A stretch of DNA of 64,000 nucleotides from Macrotrachela quadricornifera (lineage: Eukaryota > Rotifera > Eurotatoria > Philodinida > Philodinidae). Positions 47,113 through 59,214 of the stretch are shown here, in pieces. The notes under the pieces are model-generated. The model made no database searches and had not been told where the DNA came from. It worked only from the letters and a program-made list of their open reading frames with translations. Position numbers and translations under genes: made by a program. The stretch lies in contig JAJEKB010000543.1 in NCBI GenBank assembly GCA_022393335.1, positions 120,319 to 184,318 of the forward strand, written 5' to 3'. Positions within the stretch are counted from its first letter, which is position 1, and every line of letters starts with the position of its first letter.

Positions 47113-50100
47113 ATGTTTCGAGCAAAATCTAACAAGAATAAAGTGAGTGTATTATTTATATACAAATAAAAAAAAACTAAATAAGATATTTGAAGAATTC
47201 TTCTGTTCTATTATTTAACAAATATATACCTAGACAAAAAAAAAACATGAATTAATAATGTATTAATGAAATTATTTTCATGTTATTATGAGATAGAATT
47301 TAGTTTTTAAAATGCTTTTTTTTTTTGTAATTTAAATATATTATAATATTAATTATAAGTATGACGTCTAAAACTGTCCCCTACAGAGGCAAGCATTGAG
47401 AAAAAAATGTCATTCTAATGAAATTTGATATTGAAAATCTGACTATAACAGGAAATGCTGATGTCATACTTTTCTTACTTTTCTTTTTCTATTCTACGAT
47501 TTTTATAGAATTTTAAATTTATTCTCGGATGAGAAGAAAAATCTTTCTAGCATTTTATATGAGCATCAAAAAAAAAATTGTATTTTTTTTCTCTTTTTTT
47601 TTTCTCGTCTTCTATATTCTGTTGTTGACTTCGAGATTCTCAAAATAAGTTCATTCATATGTCAAAATTATCATCCGCCATAACTTATTTCCTTTTTTTA
47701 CGCTGACCAAGCATATTGTTTTTTTCTCTTTTATCACTTAGTTTTATTTTTCTATTCTCATATAGTCACATCGAAAGATGTATAAAACATCAAATAATTC
47801 AACTGAAACTCAACAACAATCATCAGTATCACATCACCATCGTCATTCAACATCAACACCAATACCAACACCACCAACACCATCATCATCATCATCTCAA
47901 ACTCAACAACAACAACAAGCATTATCTGAAGAAATGGTTGCTCGATATTTAGCACGTAAACCAAATTTTCTTAAACGTTGGTTTAAAGATAATGCACCAA
48001 ATGATTTATTACATGAATGCATAAGAATAAAAGAACAAAAAGAATATTTAGCTAAACCACGTACATCATTAACACATGAAATGTTTAATAATATAATTCA
48101 AGGTCATGGTTCTAATCGTGATTCATCATCAACATCATCACAAATTGTTGATTATATGAATTTAAATGAACATGAATTATTTTTTGAACTTATACGTGAT
48201 ATTGCAAATGAATTAAATGTTGATGTTGTTTGTCATAAAATTTTAACAAATGTATCAATATTAACAAATTCAGATCGTGGAAGTTTATTTTTAGCACGTG
48301 GACCAAAAGATGCTCGATATTTAATATCAAAATTATTTGATGTTACAGTTGGTTCAACACTTGAACAATCACTTCATAAAGAAAATCAACAAATAATAAT
48401 ACCATTTGGAAAAGGTATTGCTGGACATGTTGCATTAACAAAAGAATATATCAATATTCCTGATGCATATGAGGTATAGTTACCTAAGAGATTGTTTCTA
48501 TGGATATAAATATAAGATTATATATATATATTAGAAAAAAAAATAAGGAAATGATTATATGATTTAATCAACCATAAATTAATTTAGAATTTTCTTCTTT
48601 TTTCTTTTCTTTTTATATAATAGAAAAAAAAGATATATGTGTATGAAGGGTAATAGAATAGTTTTCGAAGAAAATATCTATTCATTTTTGAGACATTAGA
48701 AAATATTTTCAATAAAATGAAGTCTGTAAATTAGGATCAGGATTTTTATACTCTTTCAGAATATAACCTTAGAAAAATCTCCTTCAGGCTCTATTTAAAT
48801 GTAATGAAATAATCTTTGAAGAACTCAACAAATCAAAGTTAGCGTAGCTTGTACTCTATAAAATCTATTATTTTAATATTTTATTTGAAAAAAATTGACT
48901 TTTTGATCAAAACTGTTTTATACTGGAAAGAACTCTTCATAAAATGATTGTACCTTCACTTAGATAATAATTGTAGATTATTTCAATACCAAATTTTGTA
49001 GAGAATAATTGATGCTGACAATCTTTCATGCATTTGAAAAAAATTTTTAAAGAATAAATAAAAATCTATTGGTTTATTATTGAAAAAAAAAAAGAGCGAA
49101 GACTATTGATCAAGACCTATAATTTTAGGTTCACTTTAAATACGGTCAAAAAAAATTTCAATTTTAACTTATCATAAATATTTTGTTTAAAAAAAAACCT
49201 TTTTTTAAAATCATTTGTTAATTAAAAGTTAATTTTTAAAGAATTGTACAACAAGAACTATTTTTCTTTGGTGTTGTTTGTACAGGATAAGAATTATTAT
49301 TATTATTATTAATATAATTTGTTTGTTGAAATGAATGAATTTTATTTTTTGAATATTGTTGTTGAAATTTTTTTTTCATACGATTTGGTTTTTTATTTAT
49401 TCGTCCATAATAATGATAAAATGGATCATTTGAATCAAGTCTTTCATGAGTTCTTTGATGTGCAGTTTGTTGTGGTGGCGTTGGAGTTCGTATAATAACA
49501 GGTTGTGATATATTTTCACGTTTTTTTGAACAACAACATCCACTTGATTGAACTACTTGAACTTGTTTAGATTTTAAAGAATTTTCTTGATAATTAGTTT
49601 TTAATTCACCATGAGATTTAGCCGTTTTATATTCATTTATATTACGATTATGTCTTGAATAAGATTTTTCTTTTACCATTTTAATAAATATTCAAAAAAA
49701 AAGAAATGCTTTTTTTTCTTTTTTATGACAACAGTATTTATATATAAATGCCTTAAAAAGAAATGTTTGATAATGTTAATATAACAGTACGACACTTTTA
49801 GGCGATCACATTTATTTTCGTTTGTTATATTATTAATGTATTGACATAGTAATTTACTTTGGAATTTTTTCGTTTTTTTTTTTTATTAATAGGATCCAAG
49901 ATTTAACAAAGAAGTTGATAATAAAACAGGTTATAGAACACATTCAATATGTTGTATGCCGATTTTAAATCGTGACAATGTTGTTATTGGCGTTGCACAA
50001 TTAATTAATAAAAAAACTGGTACACATGAATTTACAGCTAAAGATATTAATGTATATTATTTTATTGAATATTAAAAAAAGAAAATTCTTTACTTTCTTT

Positions 50101-53100
50101 TTTCTTTTTTTTTCTTCTTTCTTTCAAAAACATCTATAGGTCTTCCGTAATTACTTGACATTTTGTGGTCTTGGTTTATCGAATGCTCAATTATTTGAAT
50201 TATCTATTCAAGAATATAAAAAGAATCAAGTAAGATTTTTATTATTCTTTCTTATCTTATTTTTATTTAAAATAATTATTTGATATTATATGATAAAACA
50301 AACAAAAATAATAAACACACATATTTGTTTTTTTCAAGACATATTATTTTCGTCATGCCTGATGAGATTCGAATATATGTATATATGTATACATATTTAT
50401 AACGTCGTTTTGGCAACAGAGATGAGAAAAGAAAAAAAAAAAAAAAAGAAGAGAAAAGAAGCAAACAGCAAGATGAGTGCTCTCATTTTGCGTGTATGTA
50501 GGGAGTGCAGATTTCTTGTTTCTTTTTTTTTGCGTCTTATTCTTGATTTTTTCCTTTTTTGCGTCCATCATACGCATAAAAACTAATCAAGTTAGAATCT
50601 GATATATTAAATTTTCACGGAACAATGACACAGTTTGGTTAAATCAAAAAAAAAAAACTTCTAGACGAAACTAATATTTAATGCCATTTGTTAGACAAGA
50701 AGAAATTCAGCGAACAATCGCTCAATCTTCTTCTTTTTCTCCTTCTTCGTTTTCATCATGTTTGCCTTCAAATAACAATAAAACTGATGATAATGGACTT
50801 TTACAATCAACAAATATGTCAACAAATAATAAAGATGATTTTTCACTTGTAATTAGACTTAAGGTTAGATTTTATTTTTTAATTTTTTTAAATTAAATAA
50901 TATTAAAAATAAATATAAAAGATTGTTTTATTTTCTTTTTTATTTATGTTTAGTTACTTTTAAATTTAGCACGAAATTTATTTCGTGAACAAGATGATCT
51001 TGAACGTTTAGTACATAAGATAACAACGGAATCACAAGGTCTTATGCAATGTGCTCGTTGTTGTGTCTATATATTAGATCGAGCAACAACATCAAATAAA
51101 ATTGAAGTAATGATTTATATATTTATTTAAATAATATAATTATATTATTTTTTCTAGGATCTACATTTTTCTAAAGGATTTGATATGATTTATGGTGAAG
51201 AATTTAAAGTAACAACGTATGTAACAAAATGAAACTTTTTTGTTTTTTTATTGTTAAAAATAAATAAAAAATATTTTAGAAATGATTTTCTTGAAAATTC
51301 TCGTTATGCTAAAATAGCTTATCATGTTGCTACAACAATGGAAACAGTTAATTTAAATGAAATAACAAATGATCAAGCTCTTGCACATCTTGTAAAAAAA
51401 GTTAAATTTTTTAAAATAAAAAACAAAATAAATAAATATATATGTGTACATTTAGTTAATATCAAATGGTGATGATGCATTTGAATTAAAAAATATTTTA
51501 TGTGTACCAATTATGGATAGTGATGGTCATGTTATTGGTGTATGTCAAGTTATGAATAAATTAAATGGAAGAGTTTTTACTGAAGATGATGTTGCAATTA
51601 TTGAAGTATTTTATTCAATATATATTTGATTTTTTATTTATTAGTATTTTTGTTTTTGTTTTAGGCCTTTTCAGTTTTTTGTGGTTTAGGTATACATAAT
51701 ACTCGTCAATATGAAAATGTTGTTCGTTTAACAGCTAAACAAAATGTTGCATTTGAAGTATTATCTTATCATGTAATTGCATCAGAAGAAGATGCTCAAC
51801 GTGTTACACAAATTTCATTACCTGAAGCAAATCAATTAAGATTATATGCATGGGAATTTAATGATATGGTTTTAACTGATGATGAAACAATTTTAGCTAG
51901 TGTAAGAATGTTTGTTGAATTAGATTTAACAAAAAAATATCGTATACCACATGATGTTATATGTCGATGGATATTAAGTGTAAAGAAAAATTATCGACCG
52001 GTGATTTATCATAATTGGAGACATGCATTTAATGTTGCTCAAACAATGTTTTCAATGTTAACAGTAAGAAATATAAAATAATAAATGATTTTTAATTTAA
52101 GAGTATTTACGTTTAAAGGTTTTTGTACGATTTTTTTTTTGCTGAGAAATTTTACTATTTCTTAGAATTGTCTCTATTAGATGGAAATATCTAAGATTGT
52201 ATCTTATAGATTACAATATGAGATCATAGTTAAAGTTTTAATTTTCAGAATCATAAAACATTAAGAAGAAAACATAAAAATAAAAATGGTCAATTTAACC
52301 TAATATTTTCAAATTTCTATAGTAAAAATGTCAGACCAATTGTGAGACGTTAGATAGAGATTATATTACACTAAATAAAAGAAAAAAAAATTGTTTAATT
52401 ATTCAATTCTGTAACAATAACCTATTTAAGAATCACATGATATCTCAAATTACACATAATACTTGAAGTTATTATACCTTTTATCTAGCTTAAAATCGAA
52501 TTTCTAATAAAAAACGTATGGAGAATAATATTCTTAATTTAATCAATCAAAATAGATATTTTCATTTTCAGATAATTGAATAATAATATTGATTAAATCT
52601 ATTTATAATTGTATATTCTAGACTGGTGGTATGAATGTTTGTATGAGTGATTTAGAACGTATTGGTTTATTAATTGCATGTTTAAGTCATGATCTTGATC
52701 ATCGTGGTACAAATAATGCATTTCAAGCTAAAGTTGATGCACCACTTGCTAAATTATATACAACATCAACACTTGAACATCATCATTTTGATCAATGTAT
52801 AATGATATTACAAACAGAAGGAAATAATATATTACAAGCATTATCACCAGATGATTATAAATTAGTTGTTCATTATATTGAAACAGCTATTTTATCAACT
52901 GATTTAGCACTTTATTTTCGGTATGAAAATACACAGAAAAAAAAATAATTTATTTTTCTTGTAATTTAAAGAAAACGTGGTGAATTTCAAAAATTAGTCG
53001 AAACTAATGAAGAACATTGGTCTGATCCGGCAAAAAAAGATTTACTTAGGTAGAAATATATATCTAATAGGCAATAAAAAAAGAAATAAATTTTCATAAT

Positions 53101-53517
53101 TAATTATCTAGAGGTATGATGATGACTGCATGTGATGTAGCAGCTATTTGTAAACCATGGGAAATTCAACAAGTTGTTGCAAAATTAGTTGCAAGTGAAT
53201 TTTTTCAACAAGGAGATATTGAACGAAATCAATTACATGTTGAACCAATTGTATGTTTAAAATATTTCTTTTTTTTTTCGAATTTTTTTTGAATAAAAAA
53301 AAAAATCTTTATTTAGCCAATGATGGATCGAGCTAAAAAAGATGAATTACCAAAGATGCAAGGTTTGAATTTTATTAAAAAAATAACAAGATTTTCTTTT
53401 TGTTTGTCTTTTCTAGTCGGTTTTATTGATTCAATTTGCCTTCCACTTTATAAAGTACATTATATTTTCATGTTGTTTCTTTTTTTTATGATTTAATATG
53501 AAAACAAAATGTTTTAT

Positions 53518-53548
<31 letters not shown>

Positions 53549-54803
53549 TAATAGATGCTTTCTGATGTTGATCCTGGCTTAACCCCACTTTATGAAGGTT
53601 GTAAAAGAAATCGTGACAATTGGGAAAAATTACAACAAGAACATGACAAATTAAGTAAGTAGTTTGTAAGATTAATCTTTTTTTTTCTCTTTCAATAATT
53701 CGTATGCATTTATTTGTTGTTAATTAATTATCTTATATTTTTTTTATTTTTGAGCTTTGCTCTTAAATATTCTTTGCTATCTTCTTGTCATTATTGTTAA
53801 TTACACTATTTTATTTTATATTTTAGAATCATTATGGTCAGAAAGTGCCTCTCAGGTACAGATCGTTTAGTGAGAATAATAATAAATTCAACAATGTTGT
53901 ATTTCACATTATCATATATATCGTATCTGCTTTTTCTGTTCTTCAATCTTCTATTTCATTTTATTGTTTTTTCTTTTGTGTTTTCTTCATATTGTATTAA
54001 TAAACTTTTTCTAGATAATCATCAACATCGATAATAATAAAAATAAAATGAATAATTTTTATTTCTATATCATTGTTCGTACTTTATTATTAATGTATAT
54101 TCACTTACGTTTTTTTTTGAATGAGATCAAACAAAATCTATATTAATATTGTTTTTAAATTAAGAAATAAATGAACATTTTTATCTTTTAGGAAACATTA
54201 AGGAAAATCGTTGAAGCATCAAAACCAGCATTACAAGCAAAAAATTTAGCTTCATCACAATTAGATCAAACAACTTTACTTAAATTGACAAAAACTAATA
54301 ATAATACTAATAATAATAATGAAAATTCTCCCACTATATCTATGAAAGAACCAACAACAACTAATCGTGAACAACAAACAACAACAACAACAACAACAAC
54401 AACATCAAATCCAACAATTGATCCAATACTTATAACAACTATACATGCAAATAAAGGTGCAATTGATACAATACGTGGACAAATAACTGAATTAAGACAT
54501 GATGTTGATCAATTACGATCACAAATTAATAATCGAAAACGATCAACAACAATAAATACAAATGCTCCAACTATTATTCCAAATCCAATGCCAACTCCAA
54601 ATCTTCCACCAATAACATCTCCACCACCTTCAATTCTTAATAATACTCGTCGTGTATCAAAATCAAATATTAATGCTAATAATAATAATAATAATAATAC
54701 AAATACAAATCAAGCAGCATTTTCTCATCACCATCATCATCATCATCATGTTGATCAACAAACAGCTGTAGCAGGGCGTTCATCAGTTTGTATTATTATT
54801 TAA
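47113..54803 (+). CDS. GAF-GAF-PDEase cyclic nucleotide phosphodiesterase (PDE5/6-like) with CaaX box
   Basis: Eighteen exons: 47113-47142, 47766-48473, 49893-50051, 50140-50229, 50711-50863, 50954-51106, 51158-51216, 51280-51391, 51456-51605, 51665-52063, 52622-52920, 52972-53049, 53112-53250, 53317-53362, 53417-53454, 53555-53654, 53827-53855, 54192-54803 (3354 nt, 1117 aa). GAF-A lies at about 140-325 ([39 protein letters not shown]) and GAF-B at about 385-560. The catalytic domain (about 600-880) has HNWRHAF (from 654), [11 protein letters not shown] with H694/D695, MTACD (D805) and the nucleotide-selecting Gln858 in MQVGFID. The pattern fits cGMP-type PDE5/6. The tail has an octahistidine run and ends SSVCIII, a CaaX-like prenylation signal as in PDE6. 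Exon 1 and the 5' end of exon 5 are the weakest joins. Confidence 0.9.
49236..49679 (-). CDS. Small basic protein nested antisense in the phosphodiesterase intron, CaaX-like end
   Basis: Intronless ORF of 147 aa on the opposite strand inside the 1.4-kb intron 2 of the phosphodiesterase gene. It begins [20 protein letters not shown] and has a Cys cluster [10 protein letters not shown] near residue 46-55 and a PTPPQQ stretch. A conserved-looking [21 protein letters not shown] follows, then an Asn run, and it ends [14 protein letters not shown] at the terminus fits a CaaX box, with Leu favouring geranylgeranylation, and the preceding Cys could be palmitoylated. Basic residues nearby would help membrane binding. 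No family is recognised. ATG start, composition and codon use match real genes here. Confidence 0.68.
   Translation of the reverse strand: MVKEKSYSRHNRNINEYKTAKSHGELKTNYQENSLKSKQVQVVQSSGCCCSKKRENISQPVIIRTPTPPQQTAHQRTHERLDSNDPFYHYYGRINKKPNRMKKKFQQQYSKNKIHSFQQTNYINNNNNNSYPVQTTPKKNSSCCTIL
50230..50710. other. Long intron between GAF-A and GAF-B exons
   Basis: Phosphodiesterase intron 4, holding purine-rich and TATG/CATA simple-sequence stretches. ORFs on both strands here are artefacts of low complexity. Confidence 0.5.
52064..52621. other. Long intron inside the catalytic-domain region
   Basis: A 558-bp phosphodiesterase intron between the HNWRHAF and HDLDH exons. No gene or repeat is recognised in it, although it is ten times longer than most introns here. 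Confidence 0.5.
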
Positions 54804-56554
54804 AAGAAATTCGTTTTTATTGCTTTTTTGTTCTGCTATGCTTTATTTTGTATGTATGTTTATGTGCATATGCAAATTTTATTGTTTTTATTTTTTGATT
54901 TTAAAATGTTAAAAGCGAATTTTTTTTTTTTGCAAATACTAATGTAATTATATATATGTCACAAAAATAATAAACAAGGTGAAGCGAATATATATCATAA
55001 TTATATATAGTTTTTAGTTAAATTTAATAATTCATATTGATTTGATGTGATATTTTTTTGAAAGTGTTAGAATTCATTTGACAAATATTTATTATCGTTT
55101 ATTGATATGGTATATGATTTGAATTATATATTGTTTCATATTTGAGAAGAAAAGTTAAATTGATTTTTTGAAAAAGAATTATTGAAAATTAAAGAGTAAT
55201 TGTACTTACTAGTATTGGAAGTTTGTATAATTTTTGATTATGATATCTATATAAGTTATTCAAGAATTTGTTAGAGATGATATTCAACAAAAAGTACATT
55301 TTCCAATGACGGCTCCACTATTGAATAATATATAATAATATTCTCATGGTATCCATGATAGATTTAAAACTTTGAATATTACTATAAACTAAGTGGTACA
55401 TGAATTGAGGTTCGTCTACAAAATGTAGTTTGAGCTATGTCGAACGTCAGTTATTCAAAGATTGTCAAAAATGAATTTCAAAAAGTAGACATTTTCACAT
55501 ATATCACTAAGAAAATTCTACCTATACATATCAACATGTTTCTAAAGAACACTATCGAATAATCATTTAATTATCTATATAATCCATTATATGTATAAGA
55601 ATCTGAATTATAGCTAATTGATTTTATATTCAACTATGAAAATACTTAGTGATAATCTTATTACATATATATAGAATTTATTAAATCTATGTTTGTTTCA
55701 AGCAGGACTGTCAGATATTTAGATTTATAACAGAAAATTTTTCAATATTTAAATTTTTTAAGTATTTATTTAAAATTTGACTATAACTCATTATAATACA
55801 TATGGTGACATCTTTGTTCTTCTGTAATTATTGGTTAGGTCTGTAACATAAAGCTACTTTTAGATACTTGAATGAATGAATGAACTGGTCAAATTTGCCA
55901 GATGTGACAGAAAAAAAATTAATTAGACTATTTTGTAATCACTTTCTGATATGTCGACATATTTGTGAAGTTGTTTCAATTATGAAACCATTACTACATT
56001 CTAGTTTTTTTTTCTCGCTATTCAATGTAAATATAATTGACCACATCATGTATACTATGTGAACATTCTTATAAATGGTTTGTCTTAAAAATAATTATTA
56101 CAGTAAATTAAGAGTAATGAAAAAATAAAGGAAAATTATACAATAAATTGTGGCATAAAATCAGACTGCATATTATTCAGTTGTGGAAAACACTTTTTTT
56201 CCGAATTGAAACATATGTTAGAAAATCTGCATGGCGTTATTTTTCTTTCTAATATCATCTAGAATTTTTATTTGAGAATGTTAGAATGATGTTAATTTTT
56301 AAATAAAGAATTAAAAAATACAATTAAAATATTGTTATAATATCCAAAGTCTTATAGTCTTTGTTAAATAGTTTAAAATTCATTGATTATCTATTTTTGA
56401 TAATATAAAAATAGTAATCAACTTTTTTCTTTTTCTATATGAATCAATGTGAAATTATTTCTACGTAAGAATATATCGTCAAACGACAAAGTTAAATACA
56501 GTGCTATAATATTATGTTCGGAATAAATATTGATTTTTTGATAGGTCATAATGT
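54804..56554. other. Intergenic
   Basis: 3' flank of the phosphodiesterase gene, with AATAAA-type signals near 54968, and the region upstream of the tRNA. No supported coding region; the ORF at 55880-56062 has no motif. Confidence 0.45.
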
Positions 56555-56644
56555 GCCCCCGTAGCTCAGTTGGACAAGAGCGCCGTACTTATACACAGTA
56601 TCGGAGCAATGCGGATGTCGTGAGTTCGAGCCTCACCGGGGGCA
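56555..56644 (+). tRNA. tRNA-Ile (anticodon UAU) with a 15-nt intron
   Basis: Acceptor stem GCCCCCG pairs with CGGGGGC. The D arm is GCTC...GAGC, the anticodon stem CCGTA pairs with TGCGG, and the T arm is GTGAG-TTCGAGC-CTCAC. The anticodon loop CTTATA..A gives anticodon TAT. The extra 15 nt (CACAGTATCGGAGCA) sit one base 3' of the anticodon, the canonical tRNA intron position. Ile-UAU tRNAs commonly have introns in eukaryotes. Discriminator base is A. Confidence 0.95.
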
Positions 56645-56651
56645 TCTGCTC

Positions 56652-56659
56652 TTTTTTTT
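56652..56659 (+). terminator. RNA polymerase III T-run terminator
   Basis: Eight consecutive T residues begin 7 nt after the tRNA end, as expected for Pol III termination. Confidence 0.85.
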
Positions 56660-57223
56660 GCTAGAATTTTCTTCTTTTCTTTCAACATCTGTCATAGATC
56701 TTTATTACATTATATAGAAATCATTTTGATCTTCACTATATAAAAGATAAATACAACAATAACAACTTGATTCTTGTTTTCTTTTGATAAAGAAAATTAA
56801 AAGCATAAAACATATTTTATATATATATACATTGATGTTTTTTATGAAAAATTTGAACATAAATGATACAATTAGATATATTATTCCTTTGTTAGCTTTG
56901 AAAGTATTACAAGATAAAAAGATCATCTCAAGCATGTTTAGATTTCATAAAATATCAATATTGAGATTTGTAAAATAATTCTATACTCACATCAATACAA
57001 AATCTACGACATAAATCAAATCTTATTTATTACTAGGTCTGACAAAAAGTTCTGGTAACGCCATTGACAATTTGATAAACCAATTAATATTGAGGAGATT
57101 TTTACATGAATAAATAATACAATGTCTGGTTTATAGTGATATATACAGTAACTCTATTTTAGACTTAGTTACAATAGTTTTTTAGACAAACTCTAATTCG
57201 AAGTGAAAACAATTTTTTTAAAA

Positions 57224-57640
57224 ATGGCTAATGAATTCGATCAGTATTCTATTAAAATTCGAGCTATTCTGGGAATTGATACGAAAACAACTCATGAAGA
57301 ACTTACAACAGCATTAGGGCCCAGCGCTCCATCATATCGTACAGTTGCCAGATGGGAAAACCGTTTTCGTGAAGGAAGAGAGAATGTTAATTATGATCCT
57401 CGATCTGGTCGTTCGGTTTCCGAACTCACAGATGAAAATATTGAATTGGTTCGGCAAGTTATCAACAATGATCCATATTCAACTTATGATGAAATTGTAG
57501 CCGAAACATCTCTCTTTCTCATGGTTCCATTGAACAAATTATCCACGACTGTCTCAAGATGAAAAAAATTACATCACATTGGGTACTCCATCAACTGACT
57601 GATGAACAAAAACAGCAACGAGTTAAACTTTCCCAGGTCC
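57224..57640 (+). pseudogene. Mariner transposase, N-terminal part
   Basis: Starts MANEFDQYSIKIRAILGI. The paired HTH region includes SYRTVARWENRFREGRE and DPRSGRSVSELTDENI, typical of mariner. After TYDEIVAETS a frameshift at about 57515 moves the continuation (HGSIEQIIHDCLKMKKITSH, then DEQKQQRVKLS) to another frame. Homology stops near 57640, where the insert begins. The gene cannot make a working product. Confidence 0.85.
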
Positions 57641-58544
57641 ATCATTCGAGTCATCTGAAACGACGCCTTGAACTGCCTTAAACGTTTAAAAACAGTTATC
57701 GTGTTCTACCGTTTTACGTGAGCTCGAATTGAGGCTCGTTTTTTTGCCGCTCAAGACCAATTCCGACAAACAACTGTCAGTTGTAAATAAATAAAATATA
57801 TTGAAATAAAATTAATACTTATCATTTCTGAATACTAATATGATCTACCTAAATAAAGAAAACAATTATCCTAAATCAAAAGAACATTTACCATTGATTT
57901 TAATAGTTCATTTAAGGGAAAACAATAAAGTATGAACTTTTTTAGCATAATTAGAAAAGTATATTAAATATTTCAAAAAGAAATAATAGGCAGATTTATT
58001 TGTGATCAATAATGGAAGCGAACGAAATAATTTTATTTGTATTAAAGAAGATTTTAACTGCTGAACACATGAAATATGATGCTGAGAAACGTTTTTTGCT
58101 AGATGGTAGTAAGTGGTATTGCGTTGTACAAGAATTTTATTATTCATTTACATTTAAAATATGTTCTTACTCTAGTAGAACCTTGAACATGAGTTTGATT
58201 TGTAATAAACCATATGTAAAAGCTACAAAAACTTATTTTCGTAATGTTCGTCGTTAATGTCCGTTTTCAACATTCCCGAGTCTTGTTCTTGTAAAAGAAG
58301 TGGTGAGATCAAGATTGTATTTGAACACACAGCTTCCTATAAAGTTAGGATACTAAAGAACAATCTCTTCTGCAAGTATATGGTACTTTTTATGAGGAAA
58401 ATGACAAAAGAAGAGTATGCTAAATGTATACTTCTCGCATTTGTGTGACAATCGACATCGTATTGATCATTGCACAATATGAAATAGACATCAATTCAAA
58501 GGATATGTGTGACTTCGTTGAATGCGTCTTGATAGGAACTTTCA
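57641..58544. repeat. Unidentified insert within the mariner
   Basis: About 0.9 kb of sequence lies between the two halves of the transposase. It holds two adjacent plus-strand ORFs (58012-58257 and 58257-58448; the first begins MEANEIILFVLKKIL) with no domain I recognise and no clear terminal repeats. Boundaries are set by where mariner similarity ends and are approximate. It could be a second, older mobile element. Confidence 0.5.
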
Positions 58545-59151
58545 ATCCATTTATAAAATAGTCGAAAAAATTCGATTAGGAGCGTACATGTGATATTATA
58601 ACAGGTGATGAGACATGGATTGACCATAGGCAAATTCATCACAAGTCAACAAATTCCAGCTGGGTTGGTGAAGATGGATCACCAACTATTATCGTTCGTC
58701 GAAGTAAAATGGTCCTTTTCTTATACATGCTGTTGATGACGGCAAGACTATAAATCACAACTATTATATTGAAAATTGCCTCCAGTCTGTTGTCAAGGAA
58801 ATATGGAAAGAAAATCATATAATACAAAAGGTATAAAATTGCTTCATGATAGTGCTGGATCCAATCGTCATTCAGATGTTATTAATTATTTAAGAGAAGA
58901 AGGCACCACTATGATGCGGCATCCATCATATTCACCTGGCCTTGCACCATGTGATTATTGGCTAGATGATGATTACATCAAACAGAATTTAACTGATCAA
59001 TCATATGAAAAATCATTGGCTCGTGCGGTTTCCAAACTGGTGAAAAATATTCCAAAAGAAGAATTTTAAAAAACTTTTGACAAACTATTAGAAAGGATGG
59101 AACTTTGTATAAAGAATCATGGCGACTATTTCGAACATTTAATAAAATAGA
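58545..59151 (+). pseudogene. Mariner transposase, C-terminal part
   Basis: Pieces in several frames keep the catalytic order: CDIITGDETW (first Asp, about 58600), GKTINHNYYIENCL, LLHDSAGSN (second Asp) and YSPGLAPCDYW (third Asp). The last two aspartates are separated by 34 residues, the DD34D spacing of mariner. The end GDYFEHLIK is also typical. At least two frameshifts and an internal stop (after PKEEF) inactivate it. It lies 5' to 3' with the N-terminal part. Confidence 0.85.
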
Positions 59152-59214
59152 ATGAAACATGTCTCTTTTTCTTGTTTTTTTTAATGTTGCCAGAACTTTT
59201 GGTCAGATCTAGTA

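Larger units (their letters stand above)
57033..59212 (+). mobile_element. Mariner element (DD34D) interrupted by an insert of about 0.9 kb
   Basis: The termini CTAGGTCTGACAAAAAGTTC (57033 on) and the reverse complement of the right end, CTAGATCTGACCAAAAGTTC, form 28-bp inverted repeats with about four mismatches. Each is flanked by TA (57031-57032 and 59213-59214), the mariner target duplication. Transposase coding is split into a left part (57224 to about 57635) and a right part (about 58545-59070). Total length is 2180 bp, against about 1.3 kb for a normal mariner; the excess corresponds to foreign DNA between the two parts. Confidence 0.9.

Noticed and set aside
47758..47964. Minus-strand Met/Val-rich ORF
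   Set aside because: Antisense of the Ser/Thr/His repeats at the start of the phosphodiesterase.
53834..54034. Plus-strand ORF with hydrophobic stretch
   Set aside because: It reads through a phosphodiesterase donor site into a T-rich intron; the spliced exon ending in SASQ fits the gene instead.
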